Source: Magnetospirillum fulvum MGU-K5 (lineage in GTDB: Bacteria; Pseudomonadota; Alphaproteobacteria; Rhodospirillales; Magnetospirillaceae). Taken from it: DNA of 34,183 nt. Below, in pieces: positions 16,369 to 28,085 of the stretch (position 1 is its first letter; each line of letters begins with the position of its first letter). Both the position numbers and the translations under genes were made by a program. The notes below the pieces were generated by a model that worked only from the letters and a program-made list of their open reading frames with translations, made no database searches and was not told the origin of the DNA. The stretch spans positions 1 to 34,183 of the forward strand of contig NZ_AQPH01000036.1 of the NCBI RefSeq assembly GCF_000442515.1. The letters run 5' to 3'.

Positions 16369-17385
16369 TCAGTACGGCTCTTCCAGCTTCTTGGCCAGTT
16401 CCTCGATGTTCTCGGGGGGCCAGTTCGGAATTTCCATACCCAGGTGCAGACCCATCTGCGCCAGCACTTCCTTGATTTCGTTCAGCGACTTGCGCCCGAA
16501 ATTGGGAGTGCGGAGCATCTCGGCCTCGGTCTTCTGGACCAGATCGCCGATGTAGATGATGTTGTCGTTCTTCAGGCAGTTCGCCGAACGGACCGACAAT
16601 TCCAGCTCATCGACCTTGCGCAGCAGGTTCTTATTGAAGGGGAGTTCGTCCCGCTTCTCTTCTTCGACGACCTGGGTCGGCTCTTCGAAGTTGATGAACA
16701 GCTGCAACTGGTCCTGGAGGATACGGGCGGCCAGGGCCACCGAATCCTCAGGCGTAACGGCACCGTTGGTCTCGATCGTCATCGACAGCTTGTCGTAATC
16801 GGTGACCTGGCCGACGCGGGTGTTCTCGACCTTATAGGCGACGCGGCGGATCGGCGAGAAGATCGCGTCGATCGGAATGAGACCGATCGGCGAATCTTCC
16901 GGACGATTCTGCGACGCGGGAACATAGCCCTTGCCGGTTTCGACGGTGAATTCGACGTTGAGCACGGCGCCTTCGTCAAGGGTGCAGAGCACCAGATCCT
17001 GGTCCATGATCTCGATGTCGTGACCGACCTCGATCATGCCAGCCTTGACTTCGCCAGGGCCGACGGCGCGCAGGTGCATCCGCTTCGGACCTTCGCCATG
17101 CATGCGCAGGCCCATCGTCTTGATGTTGAGGATGATGTCGGTGACATCTTCCCGCACACCGGGGATGGACGAGAACTCATGCAGCACGCCGTCGATCTGG
17201 ATGGCGGTCACCGCCGCCCCCTGCAACGAGGACAGCAATATCCGGCGCAGGCTGTTGCCCAGCGTCATGCCGAAGCCACGCTCCAGCGGCTCGGCAACAA
17301 CGACGGCAACCCGCTGCGGGTCGGCGCCGGGCTCGACATTGAGCTTGCCGGGCTTAATCAATTCCTGCCAGTTTTTCTGAATCAC
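16369..17385 (-). CDS. rpoA: DNA-directed RNA polymerase subunit alpha
   Basis: RpoA (338 residues) nucleates RNA polymerase assembly as a dimer and contacts promoter DNA and activators. The N-domain (about 1-235) has [21 protein letters not shown], a universal dimerisation block. The C-domain (about 255-325) has [19 protein letters not shown], with the DNA-contacting Arg and Asn-Cys, and [12 protein letters not shown]. The start is GTG 17385, with AGG nine bases upstream. A 112-base spacer with a long hairpin separates it from rpsK, and a terminator-like hairpin follows. Confidence 0.98.
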   Translation of the reverse strand: MIQKNWQELIKPGKLNVEPGADPQRVAVVVAEPLERGFGMTLGNSLRRILLSSLQGAAVTAIQIDGVLHEFSSIPGVREDVTDIILNIKTMGLRMHGEGPKRMHLRAVGPGEVKAGMIEVGHDIEIMDQDLVLCTLDEGAVLNVEFTVETGKGYVPASQNRPEDSPIGLIPIDAIFSPIRRVAYKVENTRVGQVTDYDKLSMTIETNGAVTPEDSVALAARILQDQLQLFINFEEPTQVVEEEKRDELPFNKNLLRKVDELELSVRSANCLKNDNIIYIGDLVQKTEAEMLRTPNFGRKSLNEIKEVLAQMGLHLGMEIPNWPPENIEELAKKLEEPY

Positions 17386-17435
17386 GGGCGTGACCTCATG
17401 CTGGGATCAGGGGGAGGGAACCCGGAACGGACGAA

Positions 17436-17475
17436 CCGCCGACTCCTCGCCCCGGCGGGGAGAGAGGAGCGGCGG
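17436..17475 (-). promoter_or_regulatory. Long nested hairpin between rpsK and rpoA
   Basis: CCGCCG plus CTCCTC pair with GAGGAG plus CGGCGG around an inner CCCC/GGGG hairpin. No T-run follows, so it is more likely an RNA-processing or attenuation structure, or a mRNA-stability element ahead of rpoA, than a true terminator. Confidence 0.45.
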
Positions 17476-17497
17476 CCCAAGTTCCGGAGGAACCCGA

Positions 17498-17893
17498 TCA
17501 GACGCGGCGACGCTTGCGCGGCCGGCACCCGTTGTGCGGGATCGGCGTAACGTCGCGGATCGACGTGATCTGGAAACCAACAGCCTGCAGCGCACGCAGC
17601 GCGGATTCGCGACCGGCACCCGGTCCCTTCACCTCGACTTCGAGGGTGCGCATGCCGTGCTCGGACGCCTTGCGTCCTGCATCTTCCGCAGCCACCTGAG
17701 CGGCATACGGAGTCGACTTGCGCGAGCCCTTGAAGCCCTGCATCCCGGCCGACGACCACGAAATGGTGTTGCCCTGGGCGTCGGTGATCGTGATCATCGT
17801 GTTGTTGAACGTCGCGTTGACATGCGCAACGCCCGAAGTGATGTTTTTGCGCTCGCGACGGCGGGGACGCGCGGCAGCAGCAGGCTTGGCCAT
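17498..17893 (-). CDS. rpsK: 30S ribosomal protein S11
   Basis: S11 (131 residues) lies on the 30S platform and touches the mRNA exit region. It shows [44 protein letters not shown] and the C-terminal [16 protein letters not shown], all typical. An Ala/Arg-rich N-terminal stretch precedes the core. It follows rpsM by 12 bases within the alpha operon. Confidence 0.98.
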   Translation of the reverse strand: MAKPAAAARPRRRERKNITSGVAHVNATFNNTMITITDAQGNTISWSSAGMQGFKGSRKSTPYAAQVAAEDAGRKASEHGMRTLEVEVKGPGAGRESALRALQAVGFQITSIRDVTPIPHNGCRPRKRRRV

Positions 17894-17905
17894 CTGAGGT
17901 ATTCC

Positions 17906-18283
17906 TTACTTCGTCACTTTCTTCTTGCCGGCAATCGGCTTCGCCGGACCCTTGCGGGTACGGGCGTTCGTGTGGGTGCGCTGGCCGTGGACCGGAAGGC
18001 CACGACGATGGCGCAGGCCGCGGTAGCAGCCAAGATCCATCAAACGTTTGATGTTCATCGCCACGGCACGACGCAGGTCGCCTTCGACCTGGTAATCGTG
18101 GTCGATCAGTTCGCGGATCTTCAGCACTTCGTCGTCGGTGAGCTGATTAACGCGCCGATCTTCGGGGATGCCCAGCGAAAGGGTGATTTCCCTGGCCTTG
18201 GTGCGGCCGATGCCGTGAATGTAGGTCAACGCGATCATGACGCGCTTGTTCGTCGGAATATTGACGCCAGCGATACGAGCCAA
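17906..18283 (-). CDS. rpsM: 30S ribosomal protein S13
   Basis: S13 (125 residues) is in the 30S head and forms the bridge to the 50S that moves during translocation. The start [20 protein letters not shown], the helix-hairpin-helix [13 protein letters not shown] and the basic tail [20 protein letters not shown] are diagnostic. The initiation codon is TTG at 18283, with AAGGAG 9 bases upstream; no ATG is nearby. It is the first gene of the alpha operon and has its own strong promoter. Confidence 0.97.
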   Translation of the reverse strand: MARIAGVNIPTNKRVMIALTYIHGIGRTKAREITLSLGIPEDRRVNQLTDDEVLKIRELIDHDYQVEGDLRRAVAMNIKRLMDLGCYRGLRHRRGLPVHGQRTHTNARTRKGPAKPIAGKKKVTK

Positions 18284-18391
18284 AGCTGGTTACTCCTTCA
18301 CCAGATAAATCCGCGCCAGGGAACACCCGGAGCTGTTAGCGACAAACGCAGCCCAAGGCTTCTCCCGGGCCGGGGAAACCGAAGGTGCGGG

Positions 18392-18419
18392 ATTATAGGG
18401 CGATCCGGCCAAGAGTCAA
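18392..18419 (-). promoter_or_regulatory. Promoter of the alpha operon (rpsM-rpsK-rpoA)
   Basis: TTGACT (18414-18419), a 16-base spacer and a perfect TATAAT (18392-18397) on the minus strand. Start of transcription is expected about 100 bases before rpsM, leaving a leader that could carry a regulatory structure. Confidence 0.8.
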
Positions 18420-18446
18420 CCGTCTCGCGTTCGAACCGAACCGGCG

Positions 18447-19100
18447 TCAGCCGATCCCGCCCAGAATGTCTTCCAAAGCCCGCGTGACCTGAGCGATCTC
18501 GCGGGTTCCGTCGACCACCTTCAACGTGCCCTTGCCCTCGTAGTACGGGAGCAACGGCGCGGTCTGGGCGTGGTAGGTTTCCAGACGCTTGGTCACCGTT
18601 TCGACGCGATCATCGGGGCGGCGAACGAATTCGCTACCGCCGCAAGAATCGCAGGTGCCCTCGACCTTGGGCTTCTGGAATGTGTCGTGATAGCCCGCGC
18701 CGCACTTGGCGCAGGTGTAGCGACCGGTGATCCGCTCGACGATGAACTCGTCGGGAACGCGGACCTCGATCGCCAGATCGAGCTTTTTGCCCTTGCGGGC
18801 CAGCATCGCGTCCAAGGCCTCGGCCTGGGCCACGGTGCGGGGGAAGCCGTCGAAGATCGCACCCTTCGCCACGTCGGGCTGATCGAGACGCTCGTCGATG
18901 ATGGCAATGACGATCTCGTCCGACACCAACTGTCCGGCATCCATCACCGCCTTGGCCCGGCGACCAACGTCGGAGCCGGAGGCGACGGCGGCGCGCAGCA
19001 TGTCGCCGGTCGAAAGCTGGACCAGCCCATGGGTCTCCTGGAGACGCTTGGCCTGGGTTCCCTTACCGCCACCGGGCGGGCCGAGCAGAACGAGATACAT
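18447..19100 (-). CDS. adk: Adenylate kinase (zinc-lid type)
   Basis: Adenylate kinase (217 residues) interconverts ATP + AMP and 2 ADP. The P-loop is GPPGGGKGTQ (residues 7-16), the AMP site is STGDMLRAAV and FDGFPRT. The long LID domain carries four cysteines (130, 133, 150, 153), so it probably binds zinc structurally, which is known in many bacteria but not E. coli. GGGGAGG precedes ATG 19100. It follows secY by 18 bases, the usual alphaproteobacterial place. Confidence 0.97.
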   Translation of the reverse strand: MYLVLLGPPGGGKGTQAKRLQETHGLVQLSTGDMLRAAVASGSDVGRRAKAVMDAGQLVSDEIVIAIIDERLDQPDVAKGAIFDGFPRTVAQAEALDAMLARKGKKLDLAIEVRVPDEFIVERITGRYTCAKCGAGYHDTFQKPKVEGTCDSCGGSEFVRRPDDRVETVTKRLETYHAQTAPLLPYYEGKGTLKVVDGTREIAQVTRALEDILGGIG

Positions 19101-19118
19101 CTTGCCTCCCCTTAATTC

Positions 19119-20462
<1,344 letters not shown>

Positions 20463-20546
20463 GCCTTACTCCCGGTTCCAGTGAGACGGATAGTCGATCG
20501 TCGCAATCGTTTACGACATCCGCGCCCCGGCCACCACCCCCAAATT

Positions 20547-20577
20547 CCGTCCGCCCCCGCCGCGACGAAGCGGACGG
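20547..20577 (-). promoter_or_regulatory. Hairpin in the rplO-secY spacer
   Basis: CCGTCCGC and GCGGACGG form a perfect 8-bp stem with a 15-base loop in the 201-base rplO-secY gap. There is no T-tract. It may attenuate or stabilise the secY message. Confidence 0.4.
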
Positions 20578-20663
20578 AGGCGGTTGCGGAGAGCGTGGCG
20601 CGAGACGCGCGGTCGAAAGCGGTGAGGTCAAGCGTCAGACGGCGGAGCCGCCCGACGACAGGC

Positions 20664-21152
20664 TCACGCCTCGACGGCGGCCGCGGGAGCCTTCGGAGCC
20701 TTGATCTCCACCACGCCACCAGCCTTTTCGACGGCGGCGAGAGCGGCGGCCGAAGCCCCCACGACGGAGAGGGTCACCTTGGAGGTCAGCTCGCCACGGG
20801 CCAGCACCCGGACGCCATCCATGATCTTACCGATCAGACCGGCGGCCTGAAGAGCGGCGGCGTCGATCGTCTTGGTGGCGTCGATGCGGCCGTCGTCGAT
20901 CGCGGCCTGGAGACGGCCCAGATTGACCTCGGCGAACTCAAGGCGGAACGGGGTCTTGAACCCACGCTTGGGCAGACGCCGGTAGATCGGCATCTGACCG
21001 CCTTCGAAGCCGTTAATGGCCACGCCGGTGCGGGAGCTCTGACCTTTGACACCCGAACCGGAGGTCTTGCCTTTGCCCGAGCCGATACCGCGGCCGACGC
21101 GCTTCGCCTTGTAGCGAGCGCCCGGATTGTCGCGAAGTTCGTTCAGCTTCAT
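20664..21152 (-). CDS. rplO: 50S ribosomal protein L15
   Basis: L15 (162 residues) is a late-assembling 50S protein with a long extended N-terminus threaded into 23S rRNA. That tail is seen as [20 protein letters not shown], then [16 protein letters not shown] and [17 protein letters not shown]. The C-terminal globular part ends in an Ala/Pro-rich stretch. ATG 21152 begins at the conserved start. Confidence 0.97.
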   Translation of the reverse strand: MKLNELRDNPGARYKAKRVGRGIGSGKGKTSGSGVKGQSSRTGVAINGFEGGQMPIYRRLPKRGFKTPFRLEFAEVNLGRLQAAIDDGRIDATKTIDAAALQAAGLIGKIMDGVRVLARGELTSKVTLSVVGASAAALAAVEKAGGVVEIKAPKAPAAAVEA

Positions 21153-21177
21153 TGTCTTTAGTCCTCGTGACCGGATC

Positions 21178-21203
21178 GCCGGGCAGCCTTGCAGCTGCCC
21201 GGC
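21178..21203 (-). promoter_or_regulatory. Perfect 10-bp hairpin between rpmD and rplO
   Basis: GCCGGGCAGC and GCTGCCCGGC with a six-base loop occupy most of the short rpmD-rplO gap. No T-tract follows. A role as a stability or processing element is inferred. Confidence 0.45.
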
Positions 21204-21213
21204 GCCGGAGATC

Positions 21214-21396
21214 CTATTCTTCGACCCGCACCAGATGGCGGACCTTGGCGATCATGCCGCGAACAGAGGGCGTATCCTCCAGTTCATTGGTCCGGTTCAT
21301 CTTGTTGAGGCCCAGGCCCACCAGAGTGGCCCGCTGATCGGCCGGACGGCCGATCGGGCTGTGGATCTGGGTGACTTTCACGGTCTTGGCGGCCAT
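21214..21396 (-). CDS. rpmD: 50S ribosomal protein L30
   Basis: L30 (60 residues) is a small 50S protein; the sequence [20 protein letters not shown] and [19 protein letters not shown] matches the family. ATG 21396 is chosen: GGGAGAG lies upstream, the length is normal, and an open frame running back to 21465 would overlap the end of rpsE. Confidence 0.96.
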   Translation of the reverse strand: MAAKTVKVTQIHSPIGRPADQRATLVGLGLNKMNRTNELEDTPSVRGMIAKVRHLVRVEE

Positions 21397-21412
21397 GGTT
21401 CGTCTCTCCCGT

Positions 21413-22039
21413 TCAAGCAGCGGTGGCGGCGGCGGCGGTGCCGTCGCGGCGGCCGATGATGTCACCGACCTTCTTGCCGCGCTTGGCGGCGACCGAACGC
21501 GGCGAAGCCATCGCGGTCAGAGCGGCGAACGTCGCCTTGATCATGTTGTGCGGGTTCGAGGTGCCCAGGCACTTGGCCACCACGTCCTGCACGCCCATGG
21601 TCTCGAACACGGCGCGCATCGGGCCGCCGGCGATGATGCCGGTACCGGCCGGAGCCGCCCGCAGCACGACGCGACCGGCACCGAAATGCCCGAACGAATC
21701 GTGGTGAAGGGTACGACCCTCACGCAGCGCGATCTTGATCATGTTGCGCTTGGCCTGTTCAGTGGCCTTGCGGATCGCTTCCGGAACTTCACGGGCCTTG
21801 CCCGATCCGTAGCCGACGCGGCCCTTGGCGTCACCGACCACCACCAGAGCGGCGAAGGCGAAGCGACGGCCGCCCTTGACCACCTTGGCGACGCGGTTGA
21901 TGTGGACCAGCTTGTCGACGAATTCAGATTCCTCGCGCTCGCGCGGGGACTGCTCGCCGCCACGGCCGCGGGGAGCCCGCTCGCCGCGCTCGCCGCCGCG
22001 GCCCCGCTCGGGCCGGTCAGTATTGGGAGTACGTGCCAT
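21413..22039 (-). CDS. rpsE: 30S ribosomal protein S5
   Basis: S5 (208 residues) sits at the mRNA entry and affects decoding accuracy and spectinomycin response. The double-stranded-RNA-binding part reads [20 protein letters not shown] and [17 protein letters not shown]; the C-domain has [19 protein letters not shown]. An N-terminal 40-residue extension is rich in Arg-Gly (RGRGG repeats) and acidic residues, longer than in E. coli but known in alphaproteobacteria. Confidence 0.97.
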   Translation of the reverse strand: MARTPNTDRPERGRGGERGERAPRGRGGEQSPREREESEFVDKLVHINRVAKVVKGGRRFAFAALVVVGDAKGRVGYGSGKAREVPEAIRKATEQAKRNMIKIALREGRTLHHDSFGHFGAGRVVLRAAPAGTGIIAGGPMRAVFETMGVQDVVAKCLGTSNPHNMIKATFAALTAMASPRSVAAKRGKKVGDIIGRRDGTAAAATAA

Positions 22040-22051
22040 TGCTCATCATCC

Positions 22052-22414
22052 TCAGAAAGACAGGCCGCCTTCGCGGGCCGCATCGGCCAGGGCTTTGACC
22101 CGACCGTGGTAGATATAACCGCCACGGTCGAACACCACCTCGGTGATGCCGGCCGCAACAGCCCGCTCGGCGATCAACTTGCCGACGGCAGCAGCCGCCT
22201 GCTTGTCGGCACCGGTCTTCAGCGAGTCCTTCAACGACTTGTCCAGGCTCGACGCTGCGGCGAGGGTAACCCCCTGCAGGTCGTCGATGACCTGGGCGTA
22301 AATGTTCTGACCAGAGCGGAAGACCGACAGCCGCAAACGACCGTGGCTCTTCGCTTTGAGGCTCTGCCGGGCGCGCCGCTTGCGGCGCTCGAAAAGATCC
22401 TTCGGCGTCATCAT
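22052..22414 (-). CDS. rplR: 50S ribosomal protein L18
   Basis: L18 (120 residues) binds 5S rRNA together with L5. The core [19 protein letters not shown] and the C-terminal [20 protein letters not shown] are typical. Two ATGs open the frame; 22414 is taken because AAGGGG lies 7 bases before it. Confidence 0.97.
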   Translation of the reverse strand: MMTPKDLFERRKRRARQSLKAKSHGRLRLSVFRSGQNIYAQVIDDLQGVTLAAASSLDKSLKDSLKTGADKQAAAAVGKLIAERAVAAGITEVVFDRGGYIYHGRVKALADAAREGGLSF

Positions 22415-22425
22415 GGCGGTGCCCC

Positions 22426-22959
<534 letters not shown>

Positions 22960-22973
22960 TGTGAGAGCCTCCG

Positions 22974-23372
22974 TTAGAACACTTCGCAGAGGACTTCGCC
23001 GCCGACGTTCTGGGCGCGAGCCTCAGCGTCGGACATCACGCCGCTCGGGGTCGAGAGGATCGAAATCCCCAGCCCGTTGGCGACGCGGCGAAGGTCGGCG
23101 ATCTTGGAATACACGCGACGGCCCGGCTTGGACACGCGCGAGATCTCCCGGATCACCGGCTGACCCTCGTGATACTTCAGTTCGATCGAAAGCTCGGACA
23201 CACCCTTACGGACGTCGACGCGGCTGTAGCCGCGGATGTAACCCTCGCGAACCAGGACCTCGAGGACGTTGGAACGCAACGCCGAGGCAGGAGCAGAGAC
23301 TGCGGTCTTATGCGCACGCTGTCCGTTACGGATGCGGGTGAGCATATCGCCGAGAGGATCGGACATGGACAT
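22974..23372 (-). CDS. rpsH: 30S ribosomal protein S8
   Basis: S8 (132 residues) binds the central domain of 16S rRNA early in assembly and represses the spc operon in E. coli. It starts [20 protein letters not shown] and ends with the signature [19 protein letters not shown], preceded by [14 protein letters not shown]. Confidence 0.97.
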   Translation of the reverse strand: MSMSDPLGDMLTRIRNGQRAHKTAVSAPASALRSNVLEVLVREGYIRGYSRVDVRKGVSELSIELKYHEGQPVIREISRVSKPGRRVYSKIADLRRVANGLGISILSTPSGVMSDAEARAQNVGGEVLCEVF

Positions 23373-23385
23373 GGCGAGTCCTCCC

Positions 23386-23691
23386 TTACCAGCTGGACTT
23401 GACCATGCCGGGAATCTGGCCCTGCGAGGCGAGCTCGCGCAGCTTGTTCCGGCACAGTTTGAATTTGCGATAATTGCCGCGCGAACGGCCGGTGACTTCG
23501 CAGCGCAGACGCACGCGAGTCTTCGACGAGTTGCGGGGCAGTTGCGCCAGCTTCAGGGAGGCTTCGAAGCGCTCCTCGGGGCTGGTCTCGCGATCGGTGG
23601 CGATCGCCTTCAGACGCGCGCGGCGGGTTGCGAACTGCTTCGCCATCCGCTCGCGCTTCTTGTTGCGCTCGACAGAGCTGACCTTAGACAT
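23386..23691 (-). CDS. rpsN: 30S ribosomal protein S14 (zinc-free long form)
   Basis: S14 (101 residues) is in the 30S head. This is the long form without a CXXC zinc ribbon: only isolated cysteines occur, and the 3' signature [20 protein letters not shown] is typical. No second short S14 paralogue is present in this window. Confidence 0.97.
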   Translation of the reverse strand: MSKVSSVERNKKRERMAKQFATRRARLKAIATDRETSPEERFEASLKLAQLPRNSSKTRVRLRCEVTGRSRGNYRKFKLCRNKLRELASQGQIPGMVKSSW

Positions 23692-23705
23692 TACCCAAAC
23701 CTCCC

Positions 23706-24245
23706 TCAGGCCACGAACGGCATGTCGAAGCCTTTGAGGAGAGCCTTGGCTTCCTCATTGGTATCGGCCGTGGTGACGAAGATGATGTCCATGCCTCGGA
23801 TGGTGTCGACCCGGTCATAATTGATTTCCGGGAAAACGAGCTGTTCCTTCAACCCGAGAGCATAATTGCCGCGCCCGTCAAAGCTCTTGGCCGGGACGCC
23901 GCGGAAGTCGCGGACGCGAGGCAGGGCGATGTTGATCAACCGGTCGAGGAATTCGTACATCCGCTCAGCACGCAAGGTGACCTTGCAGCCGACCACCTGA
24001 CCCTCGCGCAGCTTGAACTGCGCGATCGAGGTCTTGGCCTTGGTCACGACCGGCTTCTGGCCGGCGATCAAGGTCAATTCGGCGATGGCCGATTCGATCT
24101 TCTTGGCGTCCTGGGCAGCCTCACCGACGCCCATGTTGATGACGATCTTCTCGAGCTTCGGCACCTGCATCGGGTTCGCGTAAGAGAACTCCTTCTGCAG
24201 GGCCGGGCGGACGACCGTATCGTAGTGATTGCGCAAACGTGCCAT
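23706..24245 (-). CDS. rplE: 50S ribosomal protein L5
   Basis: L5 (179 residues) binds 5S rRNA and contacts the P-site tRNA and the S13 bridge. The sequence has [35 protein letters not shown] and [20 protein letters not shown] 24245 gives the normal N-terminus ([17 protein letters not shown]); an upstream in-frame start would run into rplX. Confidence 0.97.
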   Translation of the reverse strand: MARLRNHYDTVVRPALQKEFSYANPMQVPKLEKIVINMGVGEAAQDAKKIESAIAELTLIAGQKPVVTKAKTSIAQFKLREGQVVGCKVTLRAERMYEFLDRLINIALPRVRDFRGVPAKSFDGRGNYALGLKEQLVFPEINYDRVDTIRGMDIIFVTTADTNEEAKALLKGFDMPFVA

Positions 24246-24261
24246 CTGTCTCGTCCTTCCC

Positions 24262-24582
24262 TTACCGGTCGATGACTTCGCCGGACCGGCGCGCGACGCG
24301 CACCTTACGGCCGTCCTCGAGGACCTTGTGACCGACGCGGGTCGGCTTGCCATCCTTGGGATCGACATGCGCGACGTTGGAGACGTGAATCGCGGCCTCC
24401 TTCTCGACGATGCCGCCCGGATTGGACGGGGTCTGGCGCTGGTGGCGCTTCACAAGGTTGATGCCGGAGACGATGACGCGGTTGTCCTTCGGCAGGGCGG
24501 CGATGACTTCGCCTTTCTTACCCTTGTCCTTGCCGGTGATGACAACGACCTGGTCACCCTTCTTCACATTGAGCGAGGTCAT
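24262..24582 (-). CDS. rplX: 50S ribosomal protein L24
   Basis: L24 (106 residues) is a primary 23S-rRNA binder that starts 50S assembly. The KOW motif is in [20 protein letters not shown], and [13 protein letters not shown] and [18 protein letters not shown] follow. It begins one base after the rplN stop codon. Confidence 0.97.
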   Translation of the reverse strand: MTSLNVKKGDQVVVITGKDKGKKGEVIAALPKDNRVIVSGINLVKRHQRQTPSNPGGIVEKEAAIHVSNVAHVDPKDGKPTRVGHKVLEDGRKVRVARRSGEVIDR

Positions 24583-24583
24583 G

Positions 24584-24952
24584 TTAGAGCACCTCCGGAG
24601 CCAGCGAGATGATCTTCATGAACTTCTTACCGCGAAGCTCACGGGTGACCGGCCCGAAAATACGGGTCCCGATCGGCTCGCCCTGCTTGTTGATCAGCAC
24701 GGCGGCATTGGTGTCGAACCGGATCGCCGAACCGTCGGCCCGCCGGATTTCCTTGGCGGTACGAACGATGACGGCGCGGTGCACGTCGCCCTTCTTAACG
24801 CGACCCCGGGGGATCGCCTCCTTGATGGAAACGACGATGACGTCGCCCACCGTGGCGATGGTGCGGTGCGAACCGCCCAACACCTTGATGCACTGCACCC
24901 GGCGGGCTCCCGAATTATCGGCGACGTCCAGGTTGGTTTGCATCTGGATCAT
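24584..24952 (-). CDS. rplN: 50S ribosomal protein L14
   Basis: L14 (122 residues) lies on the subunit interface and is the docking site for the silencing factor RsfS. It starts [20 protein letters not shown] and carries [20 protein letters not shown] and [13 protein letters not shown]. It is almost contiguous with rplX. Confidence 0.97.
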   Translation of the reverse strand: MIQMQTNLDVADNSGARRVQCIKVLGGSHRTIATVGDVIVVSIKEAIPRGRVKKGDVHRAVIVRTAKEIRRADGSAIRFDTNAAVLINKQGEPIGTRIFGPVTRELRGKKFMKIISLAPEVL

Positions 24953-24985
24953 GTCACGGGTTCCTTATTCCCAGATTCGCAACCG

Positions 24986-25225
24986 TCAAGCCTGCGGCTC
25001 AACAATCACTTCCCAGCACTTGGTCTTGGAGAGCGGGCGGCACTCGCGGATACGAATGGTATCGCCGGTCTTGAAGACGTTGTTCTCGTCGTGGGCGTGG
25101 TACTTCTTCGAGCGTCGGATGAACTTCTTGTAGATCGGGTGCATCACGCGCCGTTCGACGCTGACGACCACGGTCTTCTCCATCTTGTCGCTGACCACGA
25201 CCCCTTGAAGAATGCGCTTCGGCAT
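24986..25225 (-). CDS. rpsQ: 30S ribosomal protein S17
   Basis: S17 (79 residues) is a primary binder of the 16S 5' domain. The OB-fold sequence [20 protein letters not shown] and the signature [18 protein letters not shown] identify it. ATG 25225 is used, with AGGAG about ten bases upstream; an in-frame extension upstream overlaps rpmC and is rejected. Confidence 0.96.
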   Translation of the reverse strand: MPKRILQGVVVSDKMEKTVVVSVERRVMHPIYKKFIRRSKKYHAHDENNVFKTGDTIRIRECRPLSKTKCWEVIVEPQA

Positions 25226-25241
25226 TTCGATGGGTCTCCTC

Positions 25242-25445
25242 TTACGACGCGCTACGGGCGCGTTCGCCAAGCAGCGTCTTGATGGTCGCGATCTCGCGAC
25301 GCACGGCACGCACCTGGGCGGTGTTCTCCAACTGGCCAGAGGCCCGCTGGAAGCGAAGATTGAACTGCGTCTTCTTCAGATCAACGACCAGCTCCTTGAG
25401 CTGATCCGAAGTCTTCTGGCGCAGATCGGCAGCCTTGTCGGCCAT
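25242..25445 (-). CDS. rpmC: 50S ribosomal protein L29
   Basis: L29 (67 residues) is a two-helix protein at the tunnel exit, next to L23, the docking site for chaperones. The helical hairpin has [20 protein letters not shown] followed by [17 protein letters not shown], a family signature. Three bases separate it from rplP. Confidence 0.96.
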   Translation of the reverse strand: MADKAADLRQKTSDQLKELVVDLKKTQFNLRFQRASGQLENTAQVRAVRREIATIKTLLGERARSAS

Positions 25446-25448
25446 GGC

Positions 25449-25865
25449 TTAGATCCCTCCGATGCGGCTGACGAACTTGGTCTTGATCGGCAGCTTGGCC
25501 GCCGCAAGGGTGAAGCCGTGACGCGCGATTTCCTCGGACACCCCGTCAACTTCGAACAGGATGCGGCCGGGAGCAACACGGGCCACCCAGAATTCCGGCG
25601 CGCCCTTACCCGAGCCCATGCGGACTTCGGCAGGCTTGCTGGAAACCGGCAGATCCGGGAAAATCCGAATCCACACCCGGCCCTGACGCTTCATGTGGCG
25701 GGTCAGCGCGCGGCGGGCCGCTTCGATCTGACGGGCGGTGATCCGCTCCGGCTCAAGAGCCTTCAGGCCGAAAGCACCGAAATTCAGCGCCGCACCACCC
25801 TTGGTCAGGCCCTTAATCCGGCCCTTGTGGGCCTTGCGGTATTTAGTACGCTTGGGCGAAAGCAT
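25449..25865 (-). CDS. rplP: 50S ribosomal protein L16
   Basis: L16 (138 residues) helps position tRNA at the A site and P site. It starts [20 protein letters not shown] and carries [20 protein letters not shown] and [16 protein letters not shown], all conserved. Confidence 0.98.
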   Translation of the reverse strand: MLSPKRTKYRKAHKGRIKGLTKGGAALNFGAFGLKALEPERITARQIEAARRALTRHMKRQGRVWIRIFPDLPVSSKPAEVRMGSGKGAPEFWVARVAPGRILFEVDGVSEEIARHGFTLAAAKLPIKTKFVSRIGGI

Positions 25866-25883
25866 CGTCTAACCCTCTTCAGA

Positions 25884-26567
25884 TCAGCGCGAAGCCGGGG
25901 CGTTTTCGCCCGCAGCCCGCTTGTCCTGGGCCATCGGGTCATGGGCGAGAATCTCACCCTTGAACACCCAGACCTTGACGCCGCAGGTACCGTAGGTGGT
26001 CTTCGCGGTGCCAACACCGTAATCGACCTCGGCGCGGAGCGTGTGCAGCGGCACCCGGCCCTCGCGGTACCATTCCATGCGGGCGATTTCCGCCCCACCC
26101 AGACGACCGGAGCAATTGATCCGGATGCCCTGGGCGCCGAGACGCATCGCCGACTGAACCGCGCGCTTCATGGCACGACGGAAGGCGACGCGGCGCTCGA
26201 GCTGCTGAGCGATGCTTTCAGCCACCAGCTGGGCGTCCAGCTCGGGCTTACGGATCTCGACGATGTTGAGATGCACTTCGCTGCCGGTCATCCGCGACAG
26301 CTCTTTGCGCAACACCTCGATGTCGGCGCCCTTCTTACCGATCACCACGCCCGGACGGGCGGTGTGAATGGTGATACGGGCCTTCTTCGCCGGGCGCTCG
26401 ATCACCACCCGCGACACGCCGGCCTGGGCCAGCTTCTCGCGGAGATAGGCGCGCAGCTTCAGATCCTCGTGAAGCAGCCGGGCGTAGGTCTCGTCCGCGA
26501 ACCAACGGGAATCCCAGGTGCGGTTGATGCCGACGCGCAGGCCGATCGGATTGACTTTCTGACCCAT
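25884..26567 (-). CDS. rpsC: 30S ribosomal protein S3
   Basis: S3 (227 residues) forms part of the mRNA entry tunnel and the helicase activity of the 30S subunit. It starts [20 protein letters not shown]. The KH domain has [20 protein letters not shown], and the C-domain has [20 protein letters not shown] and [20 protein letters not shown]. Confidence 0.98.
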   Translation of the reverse strand: MGQKVNPIGLRVGINRTWDSRWFADETYARLLHEDLKLRAYLREKLAQAGVSRVVIERPAKKARITIHTARPGVVIGKKGADIEVLRKELSRMTGSEVHLNIVEIRKPELDAQLVAESIAQQLERRVAFRRAMKRAVQSAMRLGAQGIRINCSGRLGGAEIARMEWYREGRVPLHTLRAEVDYGVGTAKTTYGTCGVKVWVFKGEILAHDPMAQDKRAAGENAPASR

Positions 26568-26571
26568 CTGG

Positions 26572-26958
26572 TTACTCCCCCGCCGCTTCGGCGCGTTCGC
26601 GCACGATGACGGTCAGATTGCTGAACGGCTTCTCCACCCGGCCGACGCGGCCGCGAGCGCGCGCCTTCCAACGCTTCATGACCATCGCCTTGCCGACGTG
26701 GGCTTCGGCAACGAAGAGCCGATCAACGTCGAGCTGGTGATTGTTCTCGGCATTGGCGATCGCCGACTGGAGGACCTTGCGGACCTCCACAGCGACACGC
26801 CGCTTCGAGAAGGAGAGGGCGTTGAGCGCCACATCGGCCTTCAGGCCGCGGATGCTCTCGGCCACCAGGTTCAGCTTGCGCGGGCTGGTGCGGATCGTGG
26901 CGGCGAAGGCCTTGGCCTCGGTCTCCGCCAGAACCCTATCTGCGGGTTTCTTGCCCAT
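26572..26958 (-). CDS. rplV: 50S ribosomal protein L22
   Basis: L22 (128 residues) extends a beta-hairpin into the exit tunnel, where it affects macrolide response. The N-domain has [20 protein letters not shown]; the hairpin region includes [20 protein letters not shown]. It lies 4 bases before rpsC and 2 bases after rpsS. Confidence 0.97.
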   Translation of the reverse strand: MGKKPADRVLAETEAKAFAATIRTSPRKLNLVAESIRGLKADVALNALSFSKRRVAVEVRKVLQSAIANAENNHQLDVDRLFVAEAHVGKAMVMKRWKARARGRVGRVEKPFSNLTVIVRERAEAAGE

Positions 26959-26960
26959 GG

Positions 26961-27239
26961 CTACTTCCTCTTCGCCTTCTTGTCGACGGCGTGGCCGTAG
27001 AACGTGCGGGTCGGCGAGAACTCACCGAACTTATGCCCGATCATGTTCTCGGTCACCAGCACCGGGATGAACTTCTGGCCGTTATACACGCCGAAAGTCA
27101 ATCCAACGAACTGCGGCAGGATGGTCGACCGACGCGACCAGATCTTAATCACCTCGTTGCGACCGCTGGCACGGGCCTTATCGGCCTTTCCCAGCAGATA
27201 GCCGTCGAGGAAGGGGCCTTTCCAAACGGAACGAGCCAT
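26961..27239 (-). CDS. rpsS: 30S ribosomal protein S19
   Basis: S19 (92 residues) pairs with S13 in the 30S head. It starts [20 protein letters not shown] and carries [19 protein letters not shown] and [22 protein letters not shown] 27239 gives the usual length; the frame upstream of it overlaps rplB. Confidence 0.98.
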   Translation of the reverse strand: MARSVWKGPFLDGYLLGKADKARASGRNEVIKIWSRRSTILPQFVGLTFGVYNGQKFIPVLVTENMIGHKFGEFSPTRTFYGHAVDKKAKRK

Positions 27240-27250
27240 TCTCGTCGCTC

Positions 27251-28081
27251 CTACTGGTTCTGATGACGGCGGCGCATAATCAGCCGATCCGTCTTCTTGT
27301 TGCTGCGAGTCTTCTTGCCCTTGGTCGGCTTGCCCCACGGAGTAACCGGGTGACGGCCGCCCGAGGTGCGGCCTTCGCCGCCGCCGTGCGGGTGATCGAT
27401 CGGGTTCATGGCGACACCGCGAACGCTGGGACGACGTCCCAACCACACGTTGCGGCCAGCCTTGCCGAGCGACACGTTCTGCTGGTCGGGGTTCGACACC
27501 GCACCGATGGTGGCGATGCATTCGCCCCGGACCATGCGCAGCTCACCGGACGACAGACGGAGCTGGGCATAGCCCTGATCCTTGCCGACGAGCTGAACAT
27601 ACGTACCGGCGGAGCGGGCCAACTGTCCACCCTTGCCGGCCTTAAGCTCGACATTGTGGACGATGGTGCCGACCGGGATATTCTTCAACGGCATCGCGTT
27701 GCCGGGCTTGATGTCGACCTTCTCGCCGGCCACCACCTGATCACCGACCGCAAGACGCTGCGGGGCGATGATGTAGCTCTTCTGGCCATCGGCGTAGGAG
27801 AGCAAAGCGATGAACGCGGTACGGTTCGGATCGTACTCGAGCCGCTCGACCGTCGCGGCGACGTCGAACTTGGTCCGCTTGAAGTCGATGATGCGGTAGC
27901 GGCGCTTGTGCCCGCCGCCACGCCAACGGACGGTGATACGACCAGTGTTGTTACGGCCGCCCTTCGAGCGCAGACCTTCGGTCAGGCTCTTTTCGGGCTT
28001 ACCCTTCCACAAATCGGAACGATCGACCAGGACCAGCTGGCGGCGGCCCGGAGTCGTCGGCTTGAACGTCTTCAGTGCCAT
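27251..28081 (-). CDS. rplB: 50S ribosomal protein L2
   Basis: L2 (276 residues) is a large, highly conserved protein needed for subunit association and peptidyl-transferase activity. Hallmarks are [40 protein letters not shown] and the C-terminal [20 protein letters not shown], which holds the conserved His near the catalytic centre. Confidence 0.98.
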   Translation of the reverse strand: MALKTFKPTTPGRRQLVLVDRSDLWKGKPEKSLTEGLRSKGGRNNTGRITVRWRGGGHKRRYRIIDFKRTKFDVAATVERLEYDPNRTAFIALLSYADGQKSYIIAPQRLAVGDQVVAGEKVDIKPGNAMPLKNIPVGTIVHNVELKAGKGGQLARSAGTYVQLVGKDQGYAQLRLSSGELRMVRGECIATIGAVSNPDQQNVSLGKAGRNVWLGRRPSVRGVAMNPIDHPHGGGEGRTSGGRHPVTPWGKPTKGKKTRSNKKTDRLIMRRRHQNQ

Positions 28082-28085
28082 GGCG

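Noticed and set aside
15635-16555. Long plus-strand frame over rplQ and rpoA
   Set aside because: Antisense to rplQ and the end of rpoA; no motif or start signal.
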